This document shows, piece after piece, positions 8,132 to 15,421 of a DNA stretch of 64,000 bases (its first letter is position 1; the number at the start of each line of letters is the position of its first letter). Location: NCBI RefSeq assembly GCF_018437505.1, contig NZ_CP072467.1:1550001-1614000 (forward strand), read 5' to 3'. The position numbers and the translations under genes are program-made. The stretch comes from Spiractinospora alimapuensis. Lineage in GTDB: Bacteria; Actinomycetota; Actinomycetes; Streptosporangiales; Streptosporangiaceae. Under the pieces are notes generated by a model, which saw only the letters and a program-made list of their open reading frames with translations, did not search any database and was not told where the DNA came from.

Positions 8132-9424
8132 CGTCACGACACCACCGGGGAAGCGGCTCGCCGCTTCCCGACGACATCCGGCCGGAAGGAGCCTCTCGAT
8201 CCGCGGTGGAGCGAGCCCACAACACCCACGCCCCCGTCCGTTCCCCGTTCGTTGGGCGGCCACGACCCATCCACGTCCATCGCGCCGACCCGCGCGCCAC
8301 GGTCCAACGACCGAACACACTCTCGACCCACCCCGCCGCCCGGGAACCCCGAGTACCCCAAGGCGGAGCTGGGCCAGGTCCGTAGCGCTCGGCACACCGC
8401 ACGGCGCGCTCCACACCACCGTCGAGGCGACGCTCCGCGCCGCCTTCTTACTCGACGGCCGGCGGCGTCACGACTGGTCCACCGCCCTCGCTCGAATGGT
8501 GGCGCCGCGAACACCGTCCGGCCACCACTCCCCGGGACCGTCACGGCCTCGTAGTCGATCACAACCTGGTCGTGTTCCTTCCGTGCTGTGTCTCTCTGGA
8601 GGCGCTGTCGGGGGCGTTCGGAGCTCGTGACCGTCAGGACGGCGATCGCCGCGTCGATCCTCTCGAACAGCCGACCAGGACGCCCCGCACGGATCGTCCT
8701 GCGTGACGACGCCCGAGCCCCCGCTCGGGCGTCGTCACGGAGCCGCCCCCGTAGCGGCGACGCCCTCTCCCTCATCCGAAAACCCGCAAAAACACTTCCC
8801 AGCCCCACGGGCCAGGACCGGACGAACAACGTTGCCGCACCGTCGCGCGGCGACCGACTTCGGAGTGCACGAGCAATCCCCGACAGACCGACGCTGGAGA
8901 AGCGGATCTCCCTCATGCGTCTCCGATCGCGTCAACCAAGAGAACAGTCATCTTTACGTTGTAGATCAACAAAGGGTTGCCGGAGGACCGCCGCCGGATC
9001 GAGGGCTCGGTCCACCAGCGCGCCCCACGCGGTCCTCCTCGACCTGATCCTGGGTTTCGACACTGCTCCGGCCGTGCGGGTGCGGGACCGGTTGGGCGTT
9101 CCGGGTTCTCCGCGAGGAATCGGAACGCGTCACACGCCCACGTCCCAGGAGCCGTCCGTCGACCGGTTCCGGGCCTGGTCCCCCACGCGGCAGCGGTACT
9201 CCCGCACGAGAGAGGCGCCGTCAGCACGTCGACACCCATTCCGCGCTCGTTCGAGGAACGTCCGCCGACCGCGTCGGTCGGTGCTCTCGCCGACGCGGCG
9301 TGGGCTTCGGTCTCTCGGAAGCGGTGACGGTGCCCGGTTCCCCGTCCCGCCACGGGGAACCGCACCACGTCGCCCCGTGGGCCGATGGGGTAGGCCACGG
9401 GTATCCGCGTGGGCCGCCCCGGAT
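8132..9424. other. 1.3-kb intergenic stretch without a convincing gene
   Basis: All six frames here translate to Arg/Pro/Ser-rich sequence with no recognisable domain and poor codon pattern. This is unusually long for the compact cluster around it. It contains the strong hairpin at 8702-8739 and an AT-rich pocket around 8940-8985. The hairpin may end the methyltransferase operon, and the rest may carry the promoter of the flippase-like gene or the decayed remains of a lost gene. Confidence 0.5.
8702..8739. terminator. 17-bp perfect hairpin, probable terminator
   Basis: CGTGACGACGCCCGAGC (8702-8718) is the exact reverse complement of 8723-8739, with a 4-base CCCC loop. There is no T-run, as is common for actinobacterial terminators. 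It lies about 690 bases beyond the methyltransferase stop. Confidence 0.6.
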
Positions 9425-10267
9425 TCACCCGCGCTCCGTGGGCAGAGCCAGCAGGTCCTCGTGGTCGATCACCGCCCGGAGGGTGCCCTGCCGGATGGCG
9501 TGCATTCTCTGGCTGAGGTAGTCGCGACTGGGCGGGATCAGGCGAGGACACTGGTCCAGGGCGGCTCCGACCCAGCCGTGGAGCCACTGCGACAGGAGTA
9601 TGTGGTCACCGTTTCCCAGATTCCACGGGCTGGGACGGCGGAGGACGGTCAGGCCGTGACCCTGGAGGGCTCGTGCCGCGACGAGCGGCGCGTCAGGGCC
9701 AAGGAGGGTGCGTCCCGCGGTGGTGCGTCGTTGGTGGGCGTCGAACGCCGCCGCGAATGTGGAGTCCAGGGCGTGCGGCGGGGTGAGCTCGACCCGGCCG
9801 GTCACACTGAGGCTCCACAGCACCGCGCACCGCGCGGCGGCGCAGGCTCGGGCGAGGGCGGCCACCTCCCCGTGGGTCAGCAGGTCGAGCACCGCCGACC
9901 CGGTGACGAGAGCGGCGCCGGCGAAGTCCCCGGCCTCCAGCCGCGTGAGGTCGCCGCGCCAGGTCTCCACGGTGACGGGGCTGCCGTCGGCACAGACCGA
10001 GGACTCGTCGCCGGGGGCGTCCCGGCTCGCCTCCGCGAGGAGTCGGGGGTCGCTGTCGTGCAGCACCCAGTGCTGTGGTCCGGGCAACCTTCGGGCGAGC
10101 CAGCGCCGCATGGACCCCGTGCCAGCGCCGATGTCGTGGATCTCCAGCGGCCCCGAATGTTGGGCGAGGTGGGTGGCGAGGGGCTCCAGCAGGGAGCGGG
10201 CCCGCGCAGCGCCGTCGGCCACCTCCCGGGCCGCCAGCCAGTCGGGCGGGAACTCACCCGTACTCAC
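9425..10267 (-). CDS. SAM-dependent methyltransferase
   Basis: Class I methyltransferase, 280 aa. Motif I is IHDIGAGTGSM and the acidic residue after the second strand is in VLHDSDPRLL. The GTG start at 10267 overlaps the stop of the glycosyltransferase in a GTGA overlap, so it is the last translationally coupled gene of the ribA-paralogue operon. The substrate cannot be read from sequence; the position suggests it modifies the product of the cluster. The C-terminal third contains the family-typical WNLGNGDHILLSQWLHGWV stretch. Confidence 0.82.
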   Translation of the reverse strand: MSTGEFPPDWLAAREVADGAARARSLLEPLATHLAQHSGPLEIHDIGAGTGSMRRWLARRLPGPQHWVLHDSDPRLLAEASRDAPGDESSVCADGSPVTVETWRGDLTRLEAGDFAGAALVTGSAVLDLLTHGEVAALARACAAARCAVLWSLSVTGRVELTPPHALDSTFAAAFDAHQRRTTAGRTLLGPDAPLVAARALQGHGLTVLRRPSPWNLGNGDHILLSQWLHGWVGAALDQCPRLIPPSRDYLSQRMHAIRQGTLRAVIDHEDLLALPTERG

Positions 10268-11307
10268 CCCGCACGTGTCCGCTCCAACGCTGCCACCATG
10301 CATCGCGCGGTCTCCCCCCATCCGCTCAGCGTGGTCCGCCGCGACGTCGCCGCCCGACGCAGCCGCCGCCGCGTGTCCACTTCTGTCAACCACATCCGCA
10401 AGGCGCTGGTCAGCGCGCCGACCTCGCCCGGCGGCACTAGAATCCCCGGAACTCCGCCCTCGGTAACCTCGCCGAGGGTGTTCGGTAGCGCCCCTCCGGT
10501 CGTCGTGAGCACCGGAATCGCGCGGGCCAGCGCCTCGGTCACCACCATCGCGTAGGTCTCGGTGTGCGACGGAAGCACTGCGAGATCGGTGTGGTGGTAG
10601 ATCTCGGCGAGCTCGGTGGCGGACCTCGGACCGAGGAGACGGACCCGATCGGTGAGCGCCGAGCGACGAATCGTGGACCGCAGCGCGTCGGCGAACCGGG
10701 CATCGCGCTCGTCCGGTCCGACCAGCAGGCACTCCCAGTCCAGGTCCCGCAGCCGCGCGAGGGCCGCGATCAGCGTGTCCTGCCCCTTTCGTGGGGTCAG
10801 CGCGGCGACGCAGACGAGCCGCGTCCCCGTGGTGGTTCCCGCGGCCACGGGGGCAGGATCGGTGCCGGGCGCGGCGACGTGGATCCGGGACTCGGGGAGG
10901 AGGTGGCGGGCACGCAGATGCTCCGCCGCCCACTGGCTCGTGGCGACGACCGTCGGCACGGCGCGCAGGACTCGACGCTCGCGAGCGTCACGCCGTCTCG
11001 CCTCCTCGGGAGCCAGTCCCGTCTCCTCCGCGAGTGGGAGATGCACCAGCACGGCGATCCGCAGCCGTCTCGTGTGGGGCAGCACGACCCCTGGGGTCCC
11101 GCAGGCCACGAGGCCGTCCATCAGGACCGTGGCACCGTCCGCGACGGAGCCGAGCGTCTCGTCGAGTCGGGCCCGCGCGTCGTCGTCCGGACACGGCCAG
11201 GGCCCCGCGACCGCCGCCTCCTGGACGCTGAGCCCGCGTCGCCGAAGCTCGTCGCACACCCGCCGGTCGTAGACGTTGCCGCCGCTGGGGAACGAAGGAT
11301 CGTCCAC
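10264..11307 (-). CDS. GT4-family glycosyltransferase (apparent frameshift at N-terminus)
   Basis: GT-B fold glycosyltransferase, 347 aa from the GTG at 11307. The donor-binding domain is clear: VCVAALTPRKGQDTLI, LLVGPDERDARF, and the acidic motif in LPSHTETYAMVVTEALA. The frame lacks the first beta strand normally found before DDPSFPSGGNVYDRR. That missing piece, [13 protein letters not shown]-like sequence, is present just upstream in another frame, beginning with a GTG at 11347 that overlaps the PTPS stop as GTGA. The intact gene therefore probably spanned 10264-11347, with an indel near 11311. The sugar donor and acceptor are unknown. Confidence 0.8.
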   Translation of the reverse strand: MDDPSFPSGGNVYDRRVCDELRRRGLSVQEAAVAGPWPCPDDDARARLDETLGSVADGATVLMDGLVACGTPGVVLPHTRRLRIAVLVHLPLAEETGLAPEEARRRDARERRVLRAVPTVVATSQWAAEHLRARHLLPESRIHVAAPGTDPAPVAAGTTTGTRLVCVAALTPRKGQDTLIAALARLRDLDWECLLVGPDERDARFADALRSTIRRSALTDRVRLLGPRSATELAEIYHHTDLAVLPSHTETYAMVVTEALARAIPVLTTTGGALPNTLGEVTEGGVPGILVPPGEVGALTSALRMWLTEVDTRRRLRRAATSRRTTLSGWGETARCMVAALERTRAG

Positions 11308-11343
11308 GTCCAGGGAGGACCAGGACTGGCGGTGGCTGGGGTC

Positions 11344-11742
11344 TCACAGGGCCCGCTCGTAGCTCGCCCACGCGACGTGCGACTCGTGCAGGGTGACGGT
11401 GAGCCCGACGAGTCCGCGTGCCTCCTCGCCGAGGGCTCCGCTGTGGACCCGCTCGGCCATCCGGTCGGCGACGACGCGGGCGAGATACTCCGTGGTCGTG
11501 TTCACGCCCCTGAAGGCGGGATCCTCGTCCAGGTTGCGGTAGTTGAGCGCGGCGAGGATTTCGGTCAGGGCCGCGGACGCCCGACCGATGTCCACGACCA
11601 GGTTGTCCCGGTCGAGTTCCTCACGCCGAAAGGTCGCGTCCACGATGAAGGTCGCGCCGTGGAGCCCTCGCGCGGGGCCGAAGGTCTCGCCGTGGAAACT
11701 GTGGGCGACCATCATGTGGTCGCGAACGGTGAGCGCGAACAT
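11344..11742 (-). CDS. 6-pyruvoyltetrahydropterin synthase (PTPS/QueD) homologue lacking catalytic residues
   Basis: T-fold protein, 132 aa, full length for the family. The pterin-anchoring Glu survives (LHESHVAW), and H14, H17 and H28 are present. The normal HGH zinc pair reads HGA (A30), and there is no Cys anywhere, so the catalytic Cys is absent. This matches what I recall for the Streptomyces coelicolor homologue SCO6650, whose structure was reported to lack zinc and the catalytic triad but keep a pterin-like pocket. It should therefore bind a pterin-like or pyrimidine compound but not do the classical reaction. It starts 15 bases after the MDR stop. Confidence 0.85.
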   Translation of the reverse strand: MFALTVRDHMMVAHSFHGETFGPARGLHGATFIVDATFRREELDRDNLVVDIGRASAALTEILAALNYRNLDEDPAFRGVNTTTEYLARVVADRMAERVHSGALGEEARGLVGLTVTLHESHVAWASYERAL

Positions 11743-11757
11743 GGTGACTCCTGTGGG

Positions 11758-12780
11758 TTACGTCGAGGGATAGACGATGCGGTGGCAGAGCGTCGCCGCG
11801 GCGTCCACGTCGGGTGGTGCCGCCGAGGGGTGCCCGCCGGGTGGCGGTGTTGGGCCGGCGATCCGCGCCATGACCGCGGGCAACTCCGCGAACGCGCTCT
11901 CGCCGGAGAAGAGCGCGTCGAACGCCGGGTCGGCGAGCAGGCGGAGAGCCAGGGCACGGCGGTCGTTCGCGGTGCGGGTCGAACTCCGCGCGGGTGCGAC
12001 GGTGCCCACCTGGCTGGCCCGGAGTCCCAGACGGCGGGAATGGAACTCCTCCCCCAGCGCCGCCTGGACACCCGCCGTCCCGTACCAGCTCAGCTCCAGG
12101 ACCTCCCGGTCGGCGGCGAGGAGGCGCAAGGACGTCTCCAGTCCCGCGCCGGTGCCGCTGGTGTGCACCACCAGGTCACAGCCACGGGTCGCCTCGTCGG
12201 GGGGCGCGAATCGTGCTCCCATCGCCTCGGCCGTCGCGGCGCGGGACGGATCGACGTCGACCAGCTCGATGTCGACACCAGGGATCCGCGCGAGCAGGCG
12301 TGCGACACAGCAGCCCACCATGCCGGCGCCCACAACCGCGACGCGGTCGCCGAGCCGCGGCGCCCCGTCCCACAACGCGTTCACCGCGGTCTCCACCGTT
12401 CCCGCGAGCACGGCACGGTGGGCCGGCACGTTCTCGGGCACTGGGAGGACCGCGTGGCGGGGAACGGTGTAACGCGTCTGGTGAGGGTAGAGGCAGAAGA
12501 CGTCGCGCCCCACGAGCGCGTCCGGCCCGCGCTCAACCACACCAACACTGAGGTAGCCGTACTTGACCGGGCCAGGGAACTCGCCCTCCTGGAACGGGCA
12601 CCGCATCACCTCGCGCTGGCTCGCGGGGACCAGACCATGGAAGACCAGCGTCTCGGTGCCGCGGCTCACCGCGGAGAACCTCGTGCGCACCAGGACCTCG
12701 TCCGTGGTGGGCGGTGGGACCGACACCGGACGGATCTCGCACGTCCGAGGTGCCGTCAGCCAGAGTGCCTGCGCTCGCAT
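11758..12780 (-). CDS. MDR-superfamily dehydrogenase without catalytic zinc ligands
   Basis: Medium-chain dehydrogenase/reductase, 340 aa, with a Rossmann motif VAVVGAGMVGCCVAR and an acidic nucleotide-ribose position in ELVDVDPSRA. The usual catalytic Cys motif (CGxD) is replaced by FSAVSRGTETLVFHG, so a canonical zinc alcohol dehydrogenase reaction is unlikely; BchC-like members have similar RGTE sequences. It probably reduces or oxidises an intermediate in the cluster. The ATG at 12780 lies inside the 3' part of the preceding CDP-alcohol phosphatidyltransferase frame. Confidence 0.82.
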   Translation of the reverse strand: MRAQALWLTAPRTCEIRPVSVPPPTTDEVLVRTRFSAVSRGTETLVFHGLVPASQREVMRCPFQEGEFPGPVKYGYLSVGVVERGPDALVGRDVFCLYPHQTRYTVPRHAVLPVPENVPAHRAVLAGTVETAVNALWDGAPRLGDRVAVVGAGMVGCCVARLLARIPGVDIELVDVDPSRAATAEAMGARFAPPDEATRGCDLVVHTSGTGAGLETSLRLLAADREVLELSWYGTAGVQAALGEEFHSRRLGLRASQVGTVAPARSSTRTANDRRALALRLLADPAFDALFSGESAFAELPAVMARIAGPTPPPGGHPSAAPPDVDAAATLCHRIVYPST

Positions 12781-13591
12781 CCGTCTCCCTCACGATGTTC
12801 CGCTCCGTGCCATCTCCCCGCACCTCTCGTGGCGCCCTGGACGCGGCGACGACCGGGTGCGGGGACACGTGTCGCGCGGCGTGACGGAGCCCATGGACGT
12901 CCCGAGCGAACGACCAGGTCAGCGCGCATAGCGCCACCGCCAGGACACCGACCGCGACGGGTCCGGGGAACAGCGTGGAGCTCACCACGACCAGGGCGAC
13001 GCCCTGGGCGACGGCGACCGTCTTCCGGGCCTGGCTCGGGGGTAGGGCGCCCCCCAGCCACGGCCACCACGCCGACGCCGCCGCGAACACGTAGCGCATG
13101 CCGCCGATCGCGAGCACCCACCACCCGTACGCCTGCGCGACGTGCACGCTCAACACCAGGATCAGCAGCGCGTCGATCTCCATGTCGAACCGCGCGCCCC
13201 GTTCCGACACCGCCCCGGTCCGCCGGGCCAGCGCGCCGTCCACAGCGTCCAACGACAACGCGGTGGCCGCCAGGGCGACGAGGAGGGTCACGTCGACCAC
13301 GCCCGCGGCGCCGTCCGCCACGAGGACCGCTATCCCCCCGACCAACACCGCGCGGGTGAGGGTCACTCGGTCCGCCCCGGTGGCGGGCCCGGGGTCGTAC
13401 CGCCGCAGTACGGCCCACAGCAGTGGTGCGCCCACGAGCGCGTAGGTCAGACCGGTGAGCCATCCGGCCAGACCGACGCCGAGGGTCGCCCAGAACACGA
13501 GGACGAGGACGAGCGTCAGCCACGCCGCACCGGCGACGCTGTGCCACAGTGGTCGCCCGGTCACGACGGTCCGGGGCATCCGGTCACCCAT
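12533..13591 (-). CDS. CDP-alcohol phosphatidyltransferase
   Basis: Membrane enzyme with the family signature D-AVDGALARR...G-ARFD-MEID, matching DG(x)2AR(x)8G(x)3D(x)3D. Several hydrophobic segments flank it. The family transfers a phosphoalcohol between a CDP-activated alcohol and a hydroxyl acceptor, making phospholipids or soluble phosphodiesters. The start at 13591 overlaps the ribA-paralogue stop by 8 bases (ATG 13579 is an alternative). The natural end should fall near residue 270. Instead the frame continues 82 residues into the MDR gene with Arg/Gly/Pro-rich sequence, suggesting a lost stop or small indel. The true 3' end is uncertain. Confidence 0.8.
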   Translation of the reverse strand: MGDRMPRTVVTGRPLWHSVAGAAWLTLVLVLVFWATLGVGLAGWLTGLTYALVGAPLLWAVLRRYDPGPATGADRVTLTRAVLVGGIAVLVADGAAGVVDVTLLVALAATALSLDAVDGALARRTGAVSERGARFDMEIDALLILVLSVHVAQAYGWWVLAIGGMRYVFAAASAWWPWLGGALPPSQARKTVAVAQGVALVVVSSTLFPGPVAVGVLAVALCALTWSFARDVHGLRHAARHVSPHPVVAASRAPREVRGDGTERNIVRETDASAGTLADGTSDVRDPSGVGPTAHHGRGPGAHEVLRGEPRHRDAGLPWSGPREPARGDAVPVPGGRVPWPGQVRLPQCWCG

Positions 13592-14264
13592 GGCGTCGCC
13601 CCGCGTTCCGCGCCGACGCGCCGTCGCCCAGGTGCGGCACCGGAACACCGTTCAGGTGGGGCAGGTCGTGACCGAGCCGGTCCCGCTTGGCGGTCAGGTA
13701 GCCGATGTTGCGGTCGTGCACGGGCACCAACAGGGGCATTCGCCCGGCCACCCTGGTGCCGTACCGGGTGAGCGCGGCGACCTTGTCGGGGTTGTTGGAC
13801 ATCAGCCGCACGGACCTCACCCCCAGGTAACTGAGCGCACGGGCCGCCGGTCCGTAGTCACGAGTGTCGACCGGCAGGTCCAGCGCCGTCGCCGAGTCAA
13901 CCGTGTCCAGGCCGAGCCCGTCCTGCAGCGTGTGCGTGCGCACCTTCGCCAGCAGACCGATGCCGCGCCCCTCGTGCCCACGCAGGTACACGACGACGCC
14001 CCGCCCCGCGTCGACGATGGCGTCCAGCGCGGCCCGCAACTGCTCCCCACACTCGCAGCGCAAGGCACCGAAGACGTCACCCGTGAGGCACTCCGAGTGC
14101 ACACGGACCGCGACGTCCTCCACCCCGTCCACCTCCCCGAGGACGAGCGCGAGATGCTCCTGGCCGTCCAGCGGATCCCGAAACGCCACCGCGCGATACA
14201 CGGCCTGCCGGGTCGCCAGTTCCGACTCGGCGACCTCGCGTGGATCGATCGCGTGCTCGTGCAT
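13584..14264 (-). CDS. GTP cyclohydrolase II paralogue with His in place of the active-site Tyr
   Basis: RibA-type protein, 226 aa. The zinc Cys residues are C59, C70 and C72 (HSECLTGDVFGALRCECG) and the catalytic-loop motif is HEGRGIGL. The conserved Tyr of E. coli RibA (KIRAYALQ, Tyr105) is His111 here (KVRTHTLQ). In Streptomyces coelicolor SCO6655 the same Tyr is Met, and that enzyme was reported to stop at the formylated pyrimidine FAPy. By analogy this is likely a FAPy-forming enzyme and not a riboflavin one. First gene of the leftward operon. The start at 14264 has a GGGG/GGAC-rich ribosome site. Confidence 0.88.
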   Translation of the reverse strand: MHEHAIDPREVAESELATRQAVYRAVAFRDPLDGQEHLALVLGEVDGVEDVAVRVHSECLTGDVFGALRCECGEQLRAALDAIVDAGRGVVVYLRGHEGRGIGLLAKVRTHTLQDGLGLDTVDSATALDLPVDTRDYGPAARALSYLGVRSVRLMSNNPDKVAALTRYGTRVAGRMPLLVPVHDRNIGYLTAKRDRLGHDLPHLNGVPVPHLGDGASARNAGRRHG

Positions 14265-14436
14265 CTCGTCCCCTGCCCCTCCGTGATCACGTTCCAGTAC
14301 GAACGCTGGTCCCACTCCCCGATCGGCCCCCGACCCGGGGTGCGCCCTCGACGGGCGCCACCCCCTGCGTGCCCTCGGCCACACAGGGGTACTACCCGCA
14401 GACACAGGACACGGTTCCTCCTGGTCAGCGGTTCGT

Positions 14437-14461
14437 GATATCCTGTTTGAGACACGATATT
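14437..14461. promoter_or_regulatory. 25-bp inverted repeat, candidate TetR operator
   Basis: The arms 14437-14448 and 14450-14461 match at 9 of 12 positions around a single central base (GATATCCTGTTT and AATATCGTGTCT). The site lies between the divergent ribA paralogue and the TetR gene. It overlaps candidate boxes for both directions: TTGAGA-17-TAGATC rightward and TTGGAA-17-GATATC leftward. TetR proteins usually bind such sites in their own divergent promoters, so control of the whole operon is likely. Confidence 0.5.
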
Positions 14462-14513
14462 CCAAGTTTTAGATCCTTGGTCCCAACTGTACATCCCTCA
14501 GGAAGGTCAGGAA

Positions 14514-15377
14514 ATGCAGGGTGGCGAAGCCCCGGACAGTGGTCTGACGCGCGCACGACGCCGACTGTCGGACCAGGAGACGGAGCAGCGCATGCTGCGG
14601 TCCGCGATGGCGATGGTGCACGAGAACGGGCTCACGGTGAGCCTGGACCACATCAGCTTCGAGGACGTGATTCGCGTCGCGGGCGTCTCACGCAGCGCGG
14701 TCTACCGGCGCTGGCCACACAAGGAGTCGTTCTTCCGTGAACTCGTCAAGGAGCTCGCGCGCGGGGACACCCCGGACATCGGGGCGATGAACCCGGCGGC
14801 GACCGACGCGGTGCGTCGCACGATCCTGGACCACCTGGACTGGTTGCGGACCCCCGACGGACGCGTGTCGCTGATCGGCGAGATCCTCCGCAACGGAGCG
14901 CGCGACGAGTTCGGCACGTTCCTCGGATCGCCCCAGTGGCGCACCTACATCGCGCTGCACGCGACGTTCCTCAGCCTGCCAGCGGGTGACTTCCGAGAGG
15001 AGGTGCGTGGCGCACTCGGGCAGTCGCAGCGACGACTCATCGACGGCGTGGCGACGTTCCACGCCGCGGTCATGGACATCGTCGGCGTCAGACTCCGCCC
15101 CGAGACCGGTGCCACCTACACCACACTCGCCGAACTGGGCACCGCGTTGATGCGGGGGCTCGTGGTGATGGCCGCCTCGACGCCCCACATCGGCACCGAC
15201 CGCGTGGACGCCGCGCCCTTCGGCGCACGCCGCACCGCCGAGTGGTCCAACCCCGGACTCGGACTCGCGGCTCTGGCGACGAGCCTGTTGGAGGCCGACC
15301 CCGAGGTCACCTTCGACGAGGAGCACCTCGCCCACACTCGGAAACGACTCGCGGTGGGCACCGGCCCTTTCTGGTGA
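14514..15377 (+). CDS. TetR-family transcriptional regulator
   Basis: Regulator of 287 aa. The N-terminal helix-turn-helix is visible at about residues 22-75, with the recognition helix in VAGVSRSAVYRRWPHKESFF. The remainder is the variable ligand-binding domain. It is divergent from the GTP cyclohydrolase II paralogue, with the inverted repeat at 14437-14461 between them, so it probably represses or tunes that operon in response to a pathway-related ligand. The ATG has AGGAAGGTCAGGAA just upstream. It converges with the AtoE-like gene. Confidence 0.88.
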   Translation: MQGGEAPDSGLTRARRRLSDQETEQRMLRSAMAMVHENGLTVSLDHISFEDVIRVAGVSRSAVYRRWPHKESFFRELVKELARGDTPDIGAMNPAATDAVRRTILDHLDWLRTPDGRVSLIGEILRNGARDEFGTFLGSPQWRTYIALHATFLSLPAGDFREEVRGALGQSQRRLIDGVATFHAAVMDIVGVRLRPETGATYTTLAELGTALMRGLVVMAASTPHIGTDRVDAAPFGARRTAEWSNPGLGLAALATSLLEADPEVTFDEEHLAHTRKRLAVGTGPFW

Positions 15378-15413
15378 GGTGGGCGCTCACACCCCGCCGG
15401 AACCGCGCCCACC
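15378..15413. terminator. Hairpin between convergent genes
   Basis: GGTGGGCGC (15378-15386) pairs with GCGCCCACC (15405-15413) across an 18-base loop. It sits directly after the TetR stop and before the AtoE-like stop, so it may end transcription from both sides. Confidence 0.4.
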
Positions 15414-15421
15414 CGGCCCCC

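Noticed and set aside
8588-10555. Rightward open frame of 655 codons
   Set aside because: Low-complexity Arg/Pro/Ser composition, no motif, and it overlaps the methyltransferase and glycosyltransferase genes on the other strand.
10564-13359. Very long rightward open frame of about 930 codons opposite the pterin-like operon
   Set aside because: Its translation is Arg/Gly/His-rich with no domain, while the opposite strand encodes four recognisable enzymes with 4-base overlaps. It is an antisense artefact of high GC.
14265-14513. FMN riboswitch upstream of the ribA paralogue
   Set aside because: I see none of the conserved FMN-aptamer sequence; the region is explained by promoter boxes and a TetR-type inverted repeat.
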